Positions 40,862-52,639 are shown, counted from the first letter of the stretch. The stretch is 64,000 nt of DNA from Zymoseptoria tritici IPO323 (GCF_000219625.1 NC_018198.1:1-64000); one strand, 5' to 3'. Numbers and translations: made by a program. Notes: generated by a model not told the origin, from the sequence alone.

Positions 40862-43800
40862 GATTAGATGTATTAACATCCGGGGCTTAGGGGATGATAG
40901 GTAGCCGATCCTGGCGGCGCTAATTGACAACGACGTCCTTGACTACCTCTTTATCGTCGAGACCTAGTTCGTCGAGTATAAGAAGCGCCGAGCGGATTAC
41001 CGCGTGATTGCGACCACAGTAAAGCCCGATACGGTGCCGAGAAAGGGTCGCTTGGGCTGTGGGATTCTGGTAATAGGGACGGTACGCGCGCGAAGTTAGC
41101 TTACCAGCGAGGCGTAGATTATTAGGACAGACGCTATAACCCTGCCGACGGACCGGGGAACGATTAGCGGAGTCTACTTTCCCCCCAAGCGGAAGCCGGA
41201 TGAGGTCCGGTCTATGCTCGAGGCGGTTGCCGGCTCGGATGTCGTTCTTGGAGATATTAACGTCCGCTTTGGTAAGATGTCTCTCTAGAGCGGGAAGGCG
41301 TCGCCGCTTCCGAGACGGAAGGTCGTCTTGTAATAGATCGAGGACTCCGCGATGACCTATCTAATGCCGATCTAGGAGCCGATTATTATTGCGGACGCCG
41401 TATGCGAGAAACAACTGACGACTGACTACTACTTTGTCCGCCGGACGCTGCCGCATGCGACGCTAGCTCTACCGCGACCGACGGAGAAGATGAATACCGA
41501 CTATGTCTACTAGCTCTACCTCTAGCTAGACCCGACTGCGGGTACTCCGGGTAGATTAGCCATGCCGTATTAACTTCGACGCTATACGATAAGCCGGCTG
41601 AACGACGACGATACGGCGCAGGCGCTCTGCTATAGCTGGGAGAGAAGGGCGCGGCATCGACGGCATCTGTACTATATAAGCGCTAATGTAGACAAGCGGA
41701 ATGCGGAAATCGTGTCGCTCTGCTAGTAGGTAAGCGAAGCCGTACTAGGACTCGCCTCTGCGCGTTGTCGAAATCGTCCTCCGGGTAGACGAAAGGCGGA
41801 GGATATAAGTAACAGAGGCGGAGAGAAGGAGAATAGAGACGGAGAGAAGAAGGATAGAGGCGGAGAGAAGAAGAATAGAGGTGGAGAGAAGAACGACGGG
41901 CCTCGAAAGGCAATAACAGACCCGAAGCGAAAGCGAGCCGAGGATAATAACGACGCTACTCGTAAGCTAAAGCGGCTACGCTGCCGTAGCAAGAAGAAGA
42001 AGGACTAGCGTCTTAAGGCGATAGCGAAGCCGAATCCGGACGCCGATAGCGGGACGCTCGAGACAGTCCGTCTCTATAAGAGAGCGCAGCGCCGCGCGAA
42101 CGAGAACACACCGCTGGTGCCGACCCTGGCGGGGAAGGCGAGAGGGATAACGGCAATCGACGAGGTGACAGAGGGATTTGCCGGTCGATTCGTCTCGACG
42201 GTAACCCTCCTAGTACAGGAGATGTTTCCTATCGACGATCGATCTGCCTCGCTCTCCTTCTCGATCGACAAGATAATGCAGGAGCTTACCTACTAGGATG
42301 CTACGAAGGCCTGCGGAAACGATAGGGTACACATCCGTCTAATAAAAACCCTCGCGACGACGAGCTTCCTCTGGATCCTGGCCGCCCTCTACAATTCCTA
42401 TCTCCGGAATAGTAAGACGCCGCAGAGCTAGAACGAAACTGTCGTCTGTCTAGTTGTTAAGGACAAGACCCGACAGGAGGATGGTACGATACCGGCGAAG
42501 GACGCTAACAACGTTCGTCCGATCTCGCTAGTAACGATGTTTCGAAAGGTCTTCGAGCGCCTGCTCCTCCGGCGCTTTAATAGTAGGACATAGGCGAGGA
42601 TGCATCCTAACTAGGCGGGATTTCGAAGTTACCACTCTACCGTGACGAACGCCGCGGTCGTCTACGCCCTCCTCGAATCGAGCCGGATTATATACACCGT
42701 GTTCCTCGATTTTTAAGCCGCCTTTAACGTCGTGGATCATGTACTGCTCGCGGACGTTCTATGCCGGCGGAGATGTCCGGAGAACATGCTAGCTCTAATT
42801 GCAAGCCTCTGGTTTTTCGACGTCTGGTCCTTTATTATTTCGGATTGTACGGCTTCTCGGTGGTTTCCGCGGACAAGGGGAGTTCTACAGGGCTCACCCC
42901 TCTCGCCCTATCTGTTTAACATCTTTATCGATAGCTTGCTCGAGGACTTGAATCGACCTGGGACACTCGCCCTAGCCAGCTCTTCCGACGTAATGCCCGC
43001 GGCGCCGCCGATTCCTCGCGCGCTGTTCTTCGCCGATGATAGTGTTCTCCTCGCTAGCGACTTGGACGAGGTGCGTGTACTAATCCAGATCCTCGAGCGC
43101 TGGTCCTCCGCTAACCGCATCGCCCTAAACATTAAAAAATGCGCCTATCTGGCACCGGCGTCTTCGCAGGAGGCGATCTACCTCTTTAGTGCGGAGGTAC
43201 CGAGGAGAGAGGTATATACCTACCTCGGATTTCCTGTGACGGCGCGAGGGATTGACTTAAGGAGGCACCTTAAGAGCCGGCTCGAACAGGCCGGGAAACG
43301 AAGCGACTTCCTGACCCTCGACGCGGACGGTTAGGGCTTCGCGCATCGCCTACGAGTCTATCGGCAGTATCTCGCACCGATGTTCGAGTATAGCGCGCCT
43401 CTCCTCGCGGCGTTTGCCGAGGACTCTCCTAAGTTCTGGGACGAGACGACTAAGGACGTTGCGAAGCTAACGAAGTAGATCTCGGGTTATGCTTCTAACC
43501 CTTACTTTACTCGCAATCTCCTAGGAATCTCCGCCCTACCCTCGCGATTTAAGGCACTAAAAACTGGCTTTCAGGTCGTAAAGAAGCACGCTCCAGAAGA
43601 AAGTCCGCTACGGAAGTTGGGATTACTAATCTGGAAACCTAAAGCGTTCTTCCGGCGCTTAACGGAGGATAAGCTCTACGAGAAGTACCGTAAGACACCC
43701 GAGTCCTGGCCTCGCGACCGAAGCCTTAGCGAAGACCGCCGTTCTATCTAGCAGTTCCTACGCTAGGAGAGAGAGGAAGATATGGCCGAAGAGGCCAAGA

Positions 43801-44210
43801 AGTAGAGCCTAACCCGGATTATACTAGGAGAAAGCCGCCTGAAGCGGGACTTACGAGGAGCCGATTACTTTTTAAAGGCGCCGCGGTCCTTCCAGAAGCG
43901 CTTCCTCTAGTATCGGCGTAGAACCTTCTATACCTATAGTTTCTGCGTCTATACGAGCAAATTCATCCGAGGACACGAGACTTGCTACTGGGAAAACAGG
44001 ACGAGCTAGCTCTCGAGGAAGGAACGACGGGCGAAGCAGAAGATGCATAAGAAAATGGGCACTACGAACACGAAGTTTACCGAGGTAGACTTCCTTCTAA
44101 ATACAGGATGCTAGGAGCGAGCTAACGAGATCCTCGAGCGAATCTCGACGAAGATTACAAAGGAGGAAGCTACGAAGGAGGAAGCGGAGGAAGCGGCGGC
44201 ACAGACCTAG
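40749..44210 (+). pseudogene. LINE ORF2, copy 2, inactivated
   Basis: Aligned with 13897-17421. It shares both TAG codons of copy 1 (TAATAGATCGAGG near 41,332 and ACATAGGCGAGGATGCAT near 42,590) and has many additional ones. The hexapeptide linker is shorter. Confidence 0.8.
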
Positions 44211-45397
44211 TGCACACTGTCCTAAGTAGGACGTTAAAAGGCTCTGTCCGATAAGTAGGACATTAAAAGGCTCTGTCCAATGAGTAGGACGTTAAAAGGC
44301 TCCGTCCGATAAGTAGGATGTAAAGTGGCTCCGTCCGATAAGTAGGACGTAAAGTGGCTCCGTCCGATGAGTAGGACGTAAAGTGGCTCCGTCCGATGAG
44401 TAGGACGTAAAGTGGCTCCGTCCGATGAGTAGGACGTAAAGTGGCTCCGTCCGATAAGTAGGACGTAAAGTGGCTCTGTCGACCCGGGACGTAAAAGCGG
44501 AGATCATCCCTTGAGGATAAATTGGGCGTTTACCCTATCGAAAAGGAGTCTCTTCCCTCGAGATGAAAGTAGGCGTCCGATCGGTAGGACGTTAAAAGGC
44601 TGCGCTGCGACGTGGGAGACGTAGGCGACTGGCAAGGCCCGGACTGGCTCCGCACCGGACGATTAACTCTATCCGGAAGGCCCAGCGGTGGATGTAAGGC
44701 GTGTACCCTAGATCTGCGGCTGCTTCCTCTCTAAGCCGGGGAGCGGGAGGAAGAAAACTAGTACCTCTATAGAGTAGTAGGAGGCTTAGAGGAAAGCGAA
44801 GGCGACGGCGTAGTGGGGGAGAGGAGTAGACGACGACGATCGCTAGAGGAGGAATTCTAGCCGAAGGGAAGACGGCACTCCCTAAACCGTTCGGGAAGCA
44901 CTTGTGGACTGGTGTACAAGCGGCTCGATCGGAATCGAATGTCTCCAATAGTAGATACGCTGGACGGAGGGAGGACAGAGCTCCACCGAACGGTCTTAAA
45001 GTGGGATGTTCCCCCTTAACGAGACAGGGTTACAGTTTCGGGCGGATAAGGAGACGCACACCTCGTCCGTCACCTGGGAGGTTTGGAAACCTAAGGTACG
45101 ATAGACAGTAAGCGATTGCCGGAGCGATATTTTGCGTTAGGATGCGGACTAGCCCATCGGTAGTCTCTCTTTTTGGCGGTTTGGTCAACTCGGGAGATGG
45201 TTAAAAGGACACCGTAAAACGTAGTTGGGCTGGGAGTAGCTGCGGTGCCGTGCATCGCGAGGCGCTTTACGTAGGAGCGTGGGTCTGTTTCCTCCCCTCT
45301 AAAGACGGCCAAAAGAGCCGGGAGTAAGGGCTTGGATAGGGCTTCAGTTCAGATCAGGTGCAAAGGTAGACTAGCCTATATAAACAAGTACAATGAA

Positions 45398-45415
45398 CCC
45401 CTAACCCTAACCCTA
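45398..45415. repeat. Interstitial telomeric tract at a broken gene
   Basis: CCCTAACCCTAACCCTAA lies between the LINE 3' end and GGACCACGG, which is already inside the minus-strand gene 45,416-47,370. Confidence 0.9.
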
Positions 45416-47370
45416 AGGACCACGGTTGATTTGAGAGCACCGCATACTCGCTTGCGTAGAGCCCAGTACTTAACAGAGTTGACAGATTAGGGGTCTTAAG
45501 GTGAAATTTGCCTTCTTCTGCATGATCACCCTGCAAGTTTTCGTGGAAGATCTGGCGTTGCGTCTTCGTGACAAGTAGATCCTCCGACGGAATAACCGCA
45601 GCCGGTAGAGGCCGTAGGAGTGTGTCAGGTCCCCCGATGTCCCAGAGGATCAAACGCTTCTCGCTGCAGGAGTCGAGCCGACGGAACTGCGACGAACAGA
45701 GGTTTGGACCTTGATAAGTTGCCTCGGCGTATTGCGTGTAGTACGTTATCGGGACGATCTGTACGTCTGAAGGCAAGTGCTGGATGGATGCTAGGGGAAT
45801 GCCATCTCGAAGAAACGTTTGCTGTTCCTGCGTAGGCCATCAATACTTAAGGAAACCGAAATCTCCCGAGCCCTGGTCGCGTCCTAGGACGATGACGAGG
45901 CAGGACTCCCTGTTGTTCGAGCGTCGATTTAGCAGGACTTCGGAGGAATGATCGCATGGCTACTCACCTAATGGCACACTGCGCCATGAGCCTATAAAAG
46001 AGCTGCCTGTGACCAAGATCGACAACCTCCTTGTATTCACGGAGGTGCTGACTCGAAGACCCGGGTGCGGAGGAGCTGGCCTCTGGCGGAGTCGGCGGTT
46101 GCTGCGAAAGTTCCTTCAAAGTGGACAATCGAACCGGCCGAGCTGCATGTGAACGAGGAGACGGAAAGGCCTTGATGATACTCGCTGCGCTGTCCAGCCA
46201 TCGATTTTCGTGGTCCAGGACGATGCGAAAACGCCTGAAGTTGTCCCTTTCGAAGGACACCGAAAGCGCACCCAATTCATAGAATAAGTCGGGAAGCTCA
46301 CTCTCCGGCAGGAAGTAGAATACTGGCGGACAATCGCTACAACCCGTACAGTTGAATTAGTACATCAGAAGGTCCAATCTAGAGAGTAGGTTAGCGGACT
46401 AGTGCTCGAGGCCATCGGGAGCTGTTGTTGCCCAATACCTATCAGAAGTAGAGAAGTAATAGTGGCGCCCCGTGCTGTTGCCTCTCACGATCGGTACGTG
46501 ATCAAGCTGCGAGCAGCCATGGCCTATGGCACCCAGCTTGTGCTGAATAAAGTACTGTTTCCCAGCAAAAGTGAATTTGAAGTCGGCCAGGCGAGGCTGA
46601 ACATCGATGAAATACGCCATCAGTCCAGAGTTCGGCGTCCTTCGAGTGCACTGCAGAATGTGTAGGGTAGCCAGATACGCAGTGTAGTGCGGAGTAGTCT
46701 CCAAAGGAAGCAGCCACTGCAAGGAATGGACTGCTCGAGGCCTCCAGCGTTCGAATCGTACAATCGTCTAAGGATTTACGTACGTGCTCGAGCTATTTAC
46801 GCATGCGATAATCGCTTCGACAGCGCGAGGTAGCATGTAGATTAGCATTCGATACGGTGAGGCACACGGGTCAAGCCAGCCGTATGTACTCGGAGGAAGT
46901 CTGCAGGTGCGAGTCGTATTAACGACGGTCTTGATCTTCGCGTCCGGTGTCGAAGCTGCATCCCGTTGTAGAACAGCGCTATCCTGGCAGTAGTTGGGAT
47001 AGAGCTCGATGAAAGTCGGATCACTCGCACATATCCCGACAAAGAATGCAGCGCGGTTCCTCTGTTTCTGCGTCGTGGTGTACGCTTGGAGGCCGGCCTG
47101 TCCGTCGGTACTGCTTTTCATGTCGAAGGGAAGAACACAACAAGGCTCAAGGTGTTGTCGCTGAGTCAGACGGAGGAGTCGGTCTGTAAAGGTCATTCTA
47201 GGATCGCAAGCATACGAGCAGTCCAGTGCACCGTCGACGAGTCCGAATTGGGCCGCGCGAACAGCGTATAGAGATTGTCGAAGCACGGCGAACACATCGC
47301 CCCCGTAAATCGTTCCCCCCCCCTGCAATGCCGACAGCGTGCGCTCGATCGACGCCAACATTCCCGACAT
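45416..47370 (-). pseudogene. Unidentified multi-exon gene, 3' end lost at a telomeric junction
   Basis: From ATG 47370 (MSGMLASIERTLSALQGG) the same minus-strand frame gives three well-formed segments (47,370-46,768; 46,722-46,420; about 46,345-45,964). A fourth (about 45,840-45,416) lies in another frame, and stop-bearing gaps of intron size separate all four. One gap has GTATTG near 46,440, TACTAAT near 46,360 and an AG about 20 bases on, a good fungal intron. The segments include AAYFID-like MAYFIDVQPRLADFKFTFAG and YTQYAEATYQGPNLCSSQFR. The reading frame runs into TTAGGG repeats at 45,415, so its C-terminus was lost by chromosome breakage. The product is not recognised. CpA content is normal, unlike copy 2 next door. 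Confidence 0.55.
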
Positions 47371-47555
47371 TTTGCAGGCATGTTAACGTCAAGAGTCGGT
47401 AGGAGAAGGCGTTGCTGTCCGTCTCGGAGGATGGTAAAGCCCAGTCTGCAGTAATGACGGTCGCCAGAGGGACCAGCTGCAGCGAGACTTGGTTGTTTGC
47501 TGCAGTGGCAAGCTTGTCTTAGACGAAGCACTTGCATGATCCCAATAGGTGTTCG

Positions 47556-48560
47556 ATGAGGCACGTACTGACTGAACTCGTGTGTCAGGAAATCTCGTAT
47601 GCACCGGAACAATCTCACATGTCTCAGCTACGAGACAAAACCACGCGAGTCGGGCGCTACGTTGAACCTCGGGGCGAGACAGCAACCATAATGGGGACTA
47701 AGTACGGCATGTTCGCTGTGAACGGCCTTAGTAGCACACCCACACCATTTCTTCGTCGCAACATGGCTACGCTTTTCGACTGGAGACTGCCGTTCGCTAT
47801 AATTATACCCACAAACGAGTTAGCTTACGACAACATCATTCGCCAAAGGACGAATATCCGACAGCGGCATAACGCGAGCAGGTATAACTTGCCGAGAATG
47901 AGATCAGCGAGCCGAAAGAGAAACTATGTGTTGGCGCTTGACTTCTCTATGTTACTCGGAAGACGGTGCTTAACGTTCGGGTCGTTAAGAAGCAACGATC
48001 TCAATATTTCTACGGGACCCGAGGTCGAAGACTATCACTTCTTCGTGAGCTTCGATCTCCAGACAGGGGCTATATTGCTTACCGAAATCTCCCGCGTCGG
48101 CCTACGGATCTCTGGGGGCAAAAGCTGGCCTTCCCAACCATACGCAGGCGGTCGTACATATCGCCTTGCCCGTGAAACACACGTTCGCATCGGATCTGGC
48201 GACACTTGTCCGGAGTTTTCTATCCGCCTGACCGGACTCGTATACAATGCCTTGGTCTTCGTGCCCATGATGCGAAGATATCTCGAATCGATTGGAGAGC
48301 TAAGGCAACATCTCGATGCGAGAAGGCGCTTATCGGCCGCCGAGCCTGGGGCCGTTCCGCCAGTCTACCCAGAAGCCGACACACGACGCCGCTTGACCTT
48401 CCTGCGAGTAGGGGTCCGGCTGAGGGTAAGCCCAACGAGCTGTCGCAAGGTGTCCCAAGCGCAATGCCCATCTCCGGTGCGGCAGAACGCGGAACGATGT
48501 CGCTTAACGCGGCTGCTGCGAAGGAAGAAGGGATACCGCTGTAAGGCCGACATCTCTTAA
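47556..48560 (+). CDS. FHA-like domain protein fragment
   Basis: An open frame divergent from the truncated gene, ~190 bp away. The best start is ATG 47556, with 47691 as an alternative. Residues about 120-220 read LDFSMLLGRRCLTFGSLRSN, DLNI, DYHFFVSFDLQTGAILLTEI, SRVGLRI, which follows the order of FHA domains: a Gly/Ser-bearing first loop, the DI..., H.F and TG..LLT..S..G elements. FHA domains bind phosphothreonine and in ascomycetes often precede a kinase. After about codon 250 the sequence becomes Arg-rich and unconvincing, and no kinase motifs follow, so the gene is probably truncated or needs splicing. Confidence 0.45.
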   Translation: MRHVLTELVCQEISYAPEQSHMSQLRDKTTRVGRYVEPRGETATIMGTKYGMFAVNGLSSTPTPFLRRNMATLFDWRLPFAIIIPTNELAYDNIIRQRTNIRQRHNASRYNLPRMRSASRKRNYVLALDFSMLLGRRCLTFGSLRSNDLNISTGPEVEDYHFFVSFDLQTGAILLTEISRVGLRISGGKSWPSQPYAGGRTYRLARETHVRIGSGDTCPEFSIRLTGLVYNALVFVPMMRRYLESIGELRQHLDARRRLSAAEPGAVPPVYPEADTRRRLTFLRVGVRLRVSPTSCRKVSQAQCPSPVRQNAERCRLTRLLRRKKGYRCKADIS

Positions 48561-48741
48561 CTATGCGGAAATACACTTCCTCGAGCGAAGCGAGCCGGAA
48601 AGGTGCCAAATTTCGCAGCTTCTGACTATCTGCGGGGCTTCTCGAGGTGATCCAAACGTAGCGTGGTTAGTTAAGCCTCTTTTCGGGCTTCGGTCCACTA
48701 GCCGGATACGTCTTGCTCTAAAGGCCGATGATAGATTGGAA
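48561..48741. other. Short intergenic region
   Basis: No gene or repeat seen between the FHA-like fragment and the minus-strand frame that ends at 48,742. Confidence 0.4.
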
Positions 48742-49452
48742 TTAGTAACCTAATGTTGTAGCGAGGAGTATGAGCGACTCGGTAACATCAGAGTATATCG
48801 GACTCGTTGGAAACCCGGCGTACTGAACGGCGTACAGTGGGGTCGCTGGCTCTGAAGGAGGATTGATCATAAGTAGCGAGAGCGATGAGTTTCTCGTATG
48901 AAATTTTGCTATGCTACTTGGCTCCACGTATATCGCATGTAGAGTATGTTCGGATATTGTGATCTGATTTGTTAGCATGACAAAGCAATGCGATGCAGCC
49001 ACAGCTTACCCAGGGACTGCCGTGCGCCGGCTGACAGGCAGAATGTCTGCTTCGGCGTTTGTTTTCCACACATCTCTGGAGGGGAGATAATAGAGAAATC
49101 CTTCGCCGTGCTCGCACGCCAACTCGTTCAGTGCCATGACGCGTGTTTCGTTGTCTGGAATCGCCCTTTTGAAGCCATTCAAGTCTTTGTCGATTGTCTG
49201 GTCTTGAATTTGTTGGGTGAGCGTCACCTTCCAGAAGTAACGAGCAGATGCGGCGATCTCTCTGAGTACATCCAGAAGTAACGAGCAGATGCGGCGATCT
49301 CTCTGAGTACAGTGACAGGCATCGCTGAGGTGGCATACATAACACGAGGGAAGGGAAGGTGGCAGAGAAGGGGATCTGCAGCTTGCGGCATGCGCTGCGC
49401 ACGCTGGGAGGCCGGCCGGCAGCGCGCATCGGAACAAAGGAAGGCCATACAC
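48742..49452 (-). pseudogene. Unidentified gene disrupted by a 41-bp tandem duplication
   Basis: Two same-frame minus segments (49,230-49,006 with QDQTIDKDLNGFKRAIPDNE, then RVMALNELACEHGEGFLYYL; and 48,975-48,742 with SLSLLMINPPSEPATPLYAV) are separated by a likely intron: GTAAGC at ~49,012, GCTAAC and an AG near 48,965, although its phase is not perfect. Upstream, 49,231-49,271 is repeated exactly at 49,272-49,311; 41 bp is out of frame. The product is not recognised. Confidence 0.4.
49231..49311. repeat. 41-bp direct tandem duplication
   Basis: CCAGAAGTAACGAGCAGATG and the rest of the 41-bp unit occur twice, head to tail, at 49,231 and 49,272 with virtually no differences, so the duplication is recent. 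Confidence 0.95.
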
Positions 49453-49731
49453 ATTCCGTGTTCCAAGAGTAGAGACCCGCTGTCGTTGCTGTCGCGTCGG
49501 AGTCGATGCAGCGTGTGATTAATGAGGTCGATGTCGATGTTCAGGTCACGGTGATGATGAAGCAGAGGACGAAAGTCCAAAAGTCCTCCGCGCAATGATG
49601 CCTGAGGCAGAACTTTGCCTTCTTCACAACTTCACTTCATCGCCGTCTCGAACAGTAACACAGCAAACTGAGGGCACCTTGTCATTTCGTTGTCACTTAC
49701 CCACGGTGAAGATTGCGCCTCCATTCGCAAG
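49312..49731. other. Intergenic region
   Basis: No convincing gene. Overlapping frames on both strands lack recognisable features. Confidence 0.35.
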
Positions 49732-50370
49732 ATGAACATCGCTGAGGTGCTTGAGGCTATCGTCGAGCTTCAGAAGAGGCCGAAGTGTGTTGACTGGAGC
49801 GCTCGAACCCAATACGTGTGCGAAGTAGTCTGGAACCTACCTAGCACACCGGACGCATAGCAGACGACGCAGTTTGCTACATTTTTGAACAACGGGGATG
49901 TGTTCGCGCTGGCTCGTCTTGTGGTCCCAGCACTGAGGGAGCGCGATATCGTGGTTCCGACCAAATACTACTAACATCTCCTTGACGGTACCTAGCATCT
50001 GCGAAGCTCCGCCAATGCAACGCCAAAATCGCAAACAGATTTCGACACGGCACTGCATCGGGCGAAGAAGCAAGCATTCTTTAATGCGGACCCGTATCGC
50101 ACACAACTCTTTCTACGTCGTTCTGGAAAATTTGGATCCGAGGAGGAAGCAGCAGTGCAAGAATGGCTGGCAAAGTGTCCAGTTGGCAAAGGCGACAATA
50201 AGCGTCGCTGATGCCGCGGTCCTGCCGCAAGTCGCCAGGCAATCGGCAGTCAGGAGCTGGAATGGATCATTATTGATCTGCTCAAAAGAGAGGCTGCCAA
50301 ACGTTGCGGGAGGGTATCTGCGGTCGGGAGAGCCGTCCGAAGTTAATCGATCGAAGCCCGTGTGAAGCCT
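49732..50370 (+). pseudogene. Unidentified small gene with introns and/or stops
   Basis: ATG 49732 opens MNIAEVLEAIVELQKRPKCV and reads to a TAG at 49,858, then continues in the same frame (TTQFATFLNNGDVFALARLV, VPALRERD). TACTAAC at 49,969-49,975 with an AG at 49,994 suggests an intron. Next comes TDFDTALHRAKKQAFFNADP, then LFLRRSGKFGSEEEAAVQEW, a TGA, and ELEWIIIDLLKREAAKRCGR. It looks like a small DNA- or protein-binding helical protein; family unknown. Confidence 0.4.
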
Positions 50371-51066
50371 GGCATAATTTGCGCAAGAAACGGAACAGAG
50401 GCCTCTCAGCTGTGCTGTAGCCGAAGGTCTGAAGCATCGGTGCGGTGGAGTCGAGAATCCTGAGATGCGCCATATCCTTAGAGACTCTACGTCATGTAGA
50501 CAAGGTCGTATAGCTTATTGAAAACTCGCTTCTCTTGCCTCGTCACAGTCGCGAATCGCGAGCGCTGAGACTGTTATGCATCGTCCGTCTCTTCCTAGTG
50601 GTCTTTAGAGCGTGGTAGTATGCGTACACGTCGTTCGGAGCGAAGGAGTTCGGGCACGAGGCCACGAGTTCCACATCTTCCAGCGAGTGAGACTAGGGTA
50701 TTACATCAAGCTGCCATCAATCCATTAAAGCCCGACTATTCTATACCTAGAGCAGCATCCGAGTCCTACGATCTTCGCCCAGACTAACACAAATGTTCAC
50801 TGCCGCCGCAATCTCTACTCGCATTCCAACCGAGCTACTACTCCGTACGCGACTCGGTTCCTCTCGAACGAGTCTCGAAGAAATGCGGGTCGTTCACAGA
50901 TCGGCAACCAGCTCGAGGATATTAAGTATATTCATTAACTTCGTTTCTTGCTTTGTTGGTCTCTAGGGCAGCTTTGCGGCGAGGAAACTTCTTGCTGTCC
51001 GAGGAATGTGAACTTAATTAAGGTGATTCTTACTACCGTCGTGTGCGTATCTCGTGCCCGTCCCGT
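50371..51066. other. Intergenic region, no gene seen
   Basis: About 0.7 kb of moderately AT-rich DNA with frequent stops on both strands and no repeats. Confidence 0.4.
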
Positions 51067-51545
51067 CTAGGCAGCGGTAACTTTCTGGCGTGTGCTGGGC
51101 GGAGCAGCGTCGGCGGACGTGGCGCGGCGCTTGTTGGAAGCTTTGCCTTTGCATTCGGTACAGTCCTGGATCGCGACGCTAACAGTCTGCTTGATACTAG
51201 TCCAATAGTACTTCTCGGCGATACTGGAAGTCATCTTATTGATTCCGGCGTGAGAGGCTGCGTGAAGGTTACGTGCAAGTTTATACTGCTTATCCGGCTG
51301 TGAGACGACTTCCTTGCCCTTAAATGTCAGCTTGTCCTGTTCGCCGTCGCCGGAGGTTTCGATATGATTCGGTAGTGGATGGCAGCAGATCGTATTCGCG
51401 CTTTCTCTACGCGACCTGTGTTACTCGGATAGGTGCCGTTCTCGAGGTAGAAACGGATCTTTTCGAAACGCTGTCCGCTGCCGCGCTCGCTGTCCCCGCC
51501 TCCTAAGCCACGATTAAAAGGCTTCCCATCATCGACATCGCTCAT
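51067..51545 (-). pseudogene. Integrase-type H2C2 zinc-finger protein fragment, frameshifted
   Basis: ATG 51545 opens MSDVDDGKPFNRGLGGGDSE, then FEKIRFYLENGTYP and ARIRSAAIHYRII. A one-base shift near 51,340-51,355 is needed to continue into LTFKGKEVVSQPDKQYKLAR, NLHAASHAGINKMTSSIAEK, YYWTSIKQTV and CTECK. His-x4-His ... Cys-x2-Cys with the YYW and GxxK residues is the integrase zinc-binding domain of Ty3-type retroelements and of fungal genes derived from them. No integrase core follows before the stop at 51,067, so it is a domesticated-type gene or an element relic. Confidence 0.6.
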
Positions 51546-51623
51546 GCTGGGGTTCCTCTCTGGTCGAGGATGGCCCACGACTTGCACATGAGAGGTGAAG
51601 GGCCGCTTGACTCGACCTCAACT

Positions 51624-52127
51624 TCATCCACAGCGAGCCTGGCCTCTTCGCAGTGCTGTGACGTGAGCCTTCCTGCCTCGTTTTGATGAGTAGGGAAATG
51701 GCTTCTGGAGCGCAACTGCGAAACCTATTAAAGTTTCGACGTGCCGACCTCTACAGTCACCACTCTTCCATGCTCGCTGCTGTCGCAAGTTTTTTCCCAG
51801 AAGGACTATCTGATCCCGCAACATGCATAGTCCTAAAGCTTTCAAGATTTTCTGCACGCCTCGCGTGTGAGCAGTCTCTTCCCGCCACGGATGCGAAGCG
51901 TCAGCGCTCCCCATCGTCTGATCATCTCGAAGCGTCCTCCCATCCGCTGCGTCTACTCGGTCGTCAGTCGGCACGTCATCGATGCTGTTCGGCAGACTTA
52001 CGATCCAATCGGGTCGCGAGCGAAAGTATCGATCGTTCGGCGCTTTGAACGTCACTGCCACGATCCTGAAATGTCCTCCACCCGAATTGCCTGACGAAAC
52101 TTTGGCAGAGGAATCCTGGGGGTCCAT
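51624..52127 (-). CDS. Hypothetical protein
   Basis: ATG 52127 opens a 167-codon frame (HFRIVAVTFKAPNDRYFRSR; LKALGLCMLRDQIVLLGKNL). No domain is recognised. A competing 121-codon frame lies opposite (51,683-52,048). Choice of strand is uncertain. Confidence 0.3.
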   Translation of the reverse strand: MDPQDSSAKVSSGNSGGGHFRIVAVTFKAPNDRYFRSRPDWIVSLPNSIDDVPTDDRVDAADGRTLRDDQTMGSADASHPWREETAHTRGVQKILKALGLCMLRDQIVLLGKNLRQQRAWKSGDCRGRHVETLIGFAVALQKPFPYSSKRGRKAHVTALRRGQARCG

Positions 52128-52639
52128 ATACTAACGATGCTGATGATGCGACGCGCAGGCCAACCCGTGAGTCTGCGCGGCCTTGCCAGAACATGTTCCG
52201 CAGACTTTGAGCTGTGTGATAGCGGTCTTCAGCTGACTCCAGCGGTGGATGAGAGGCTCACAGCGGGCTTTGAACTCGAGGCGCTTGAGGGTGGTGGTGA
52301 CGCCAGGATAGTCGGCGAGAATCTCGCCAAGACTTTCGATGTGAGATTCTGCGACACCCGAAAGCACCGTGGCTTCTTTTACGCATCTGCGTCTGCCACC
52401 AGAGATGATGCGGTCGTGTACATCCTGGTCGTCGAGCATGCTGGCCAATACATGGCGATCATTCCAAGGGCAACGTACAAGGAGCAAGTCAAAGTGGAAC
52501 ACGGCAATCGTCTCGGGATGCTCACGACTGCTGCGTGGTTCCTTCCCTTTATGGTGTACAGGACCGATCTCAAACAAGCAGCCGACAGCATACTGGCAGT
52601 TGAGGCCAACCGCAGGTATAGTAACTCGACGACAGGAGT

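Larger units (their letters stand above)
37486..45415 (+). mobile_element. Telomere-associated LINE, copy 2, RIP-degraded
   Basis: Collinear with 10,450-18,537. It has 56-bp monomers at 37,550-37,805 and 38,055-38,165 (three units fewer in the second cluster), an ORF1 homologue from 38,963 to 40,861, an ORF2 homologue from about 40,749 to 44,210, a 29/30-bp minisatellite with more units, and a CCCTAACCCTAACCCTAA end at 45,398-45,415. Open segments survive (for example the reverse transcriptase core at 42,732-43,334 with FFADDSVLLA), but many TAG codons break both ORFs. Confidence 0.85.
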
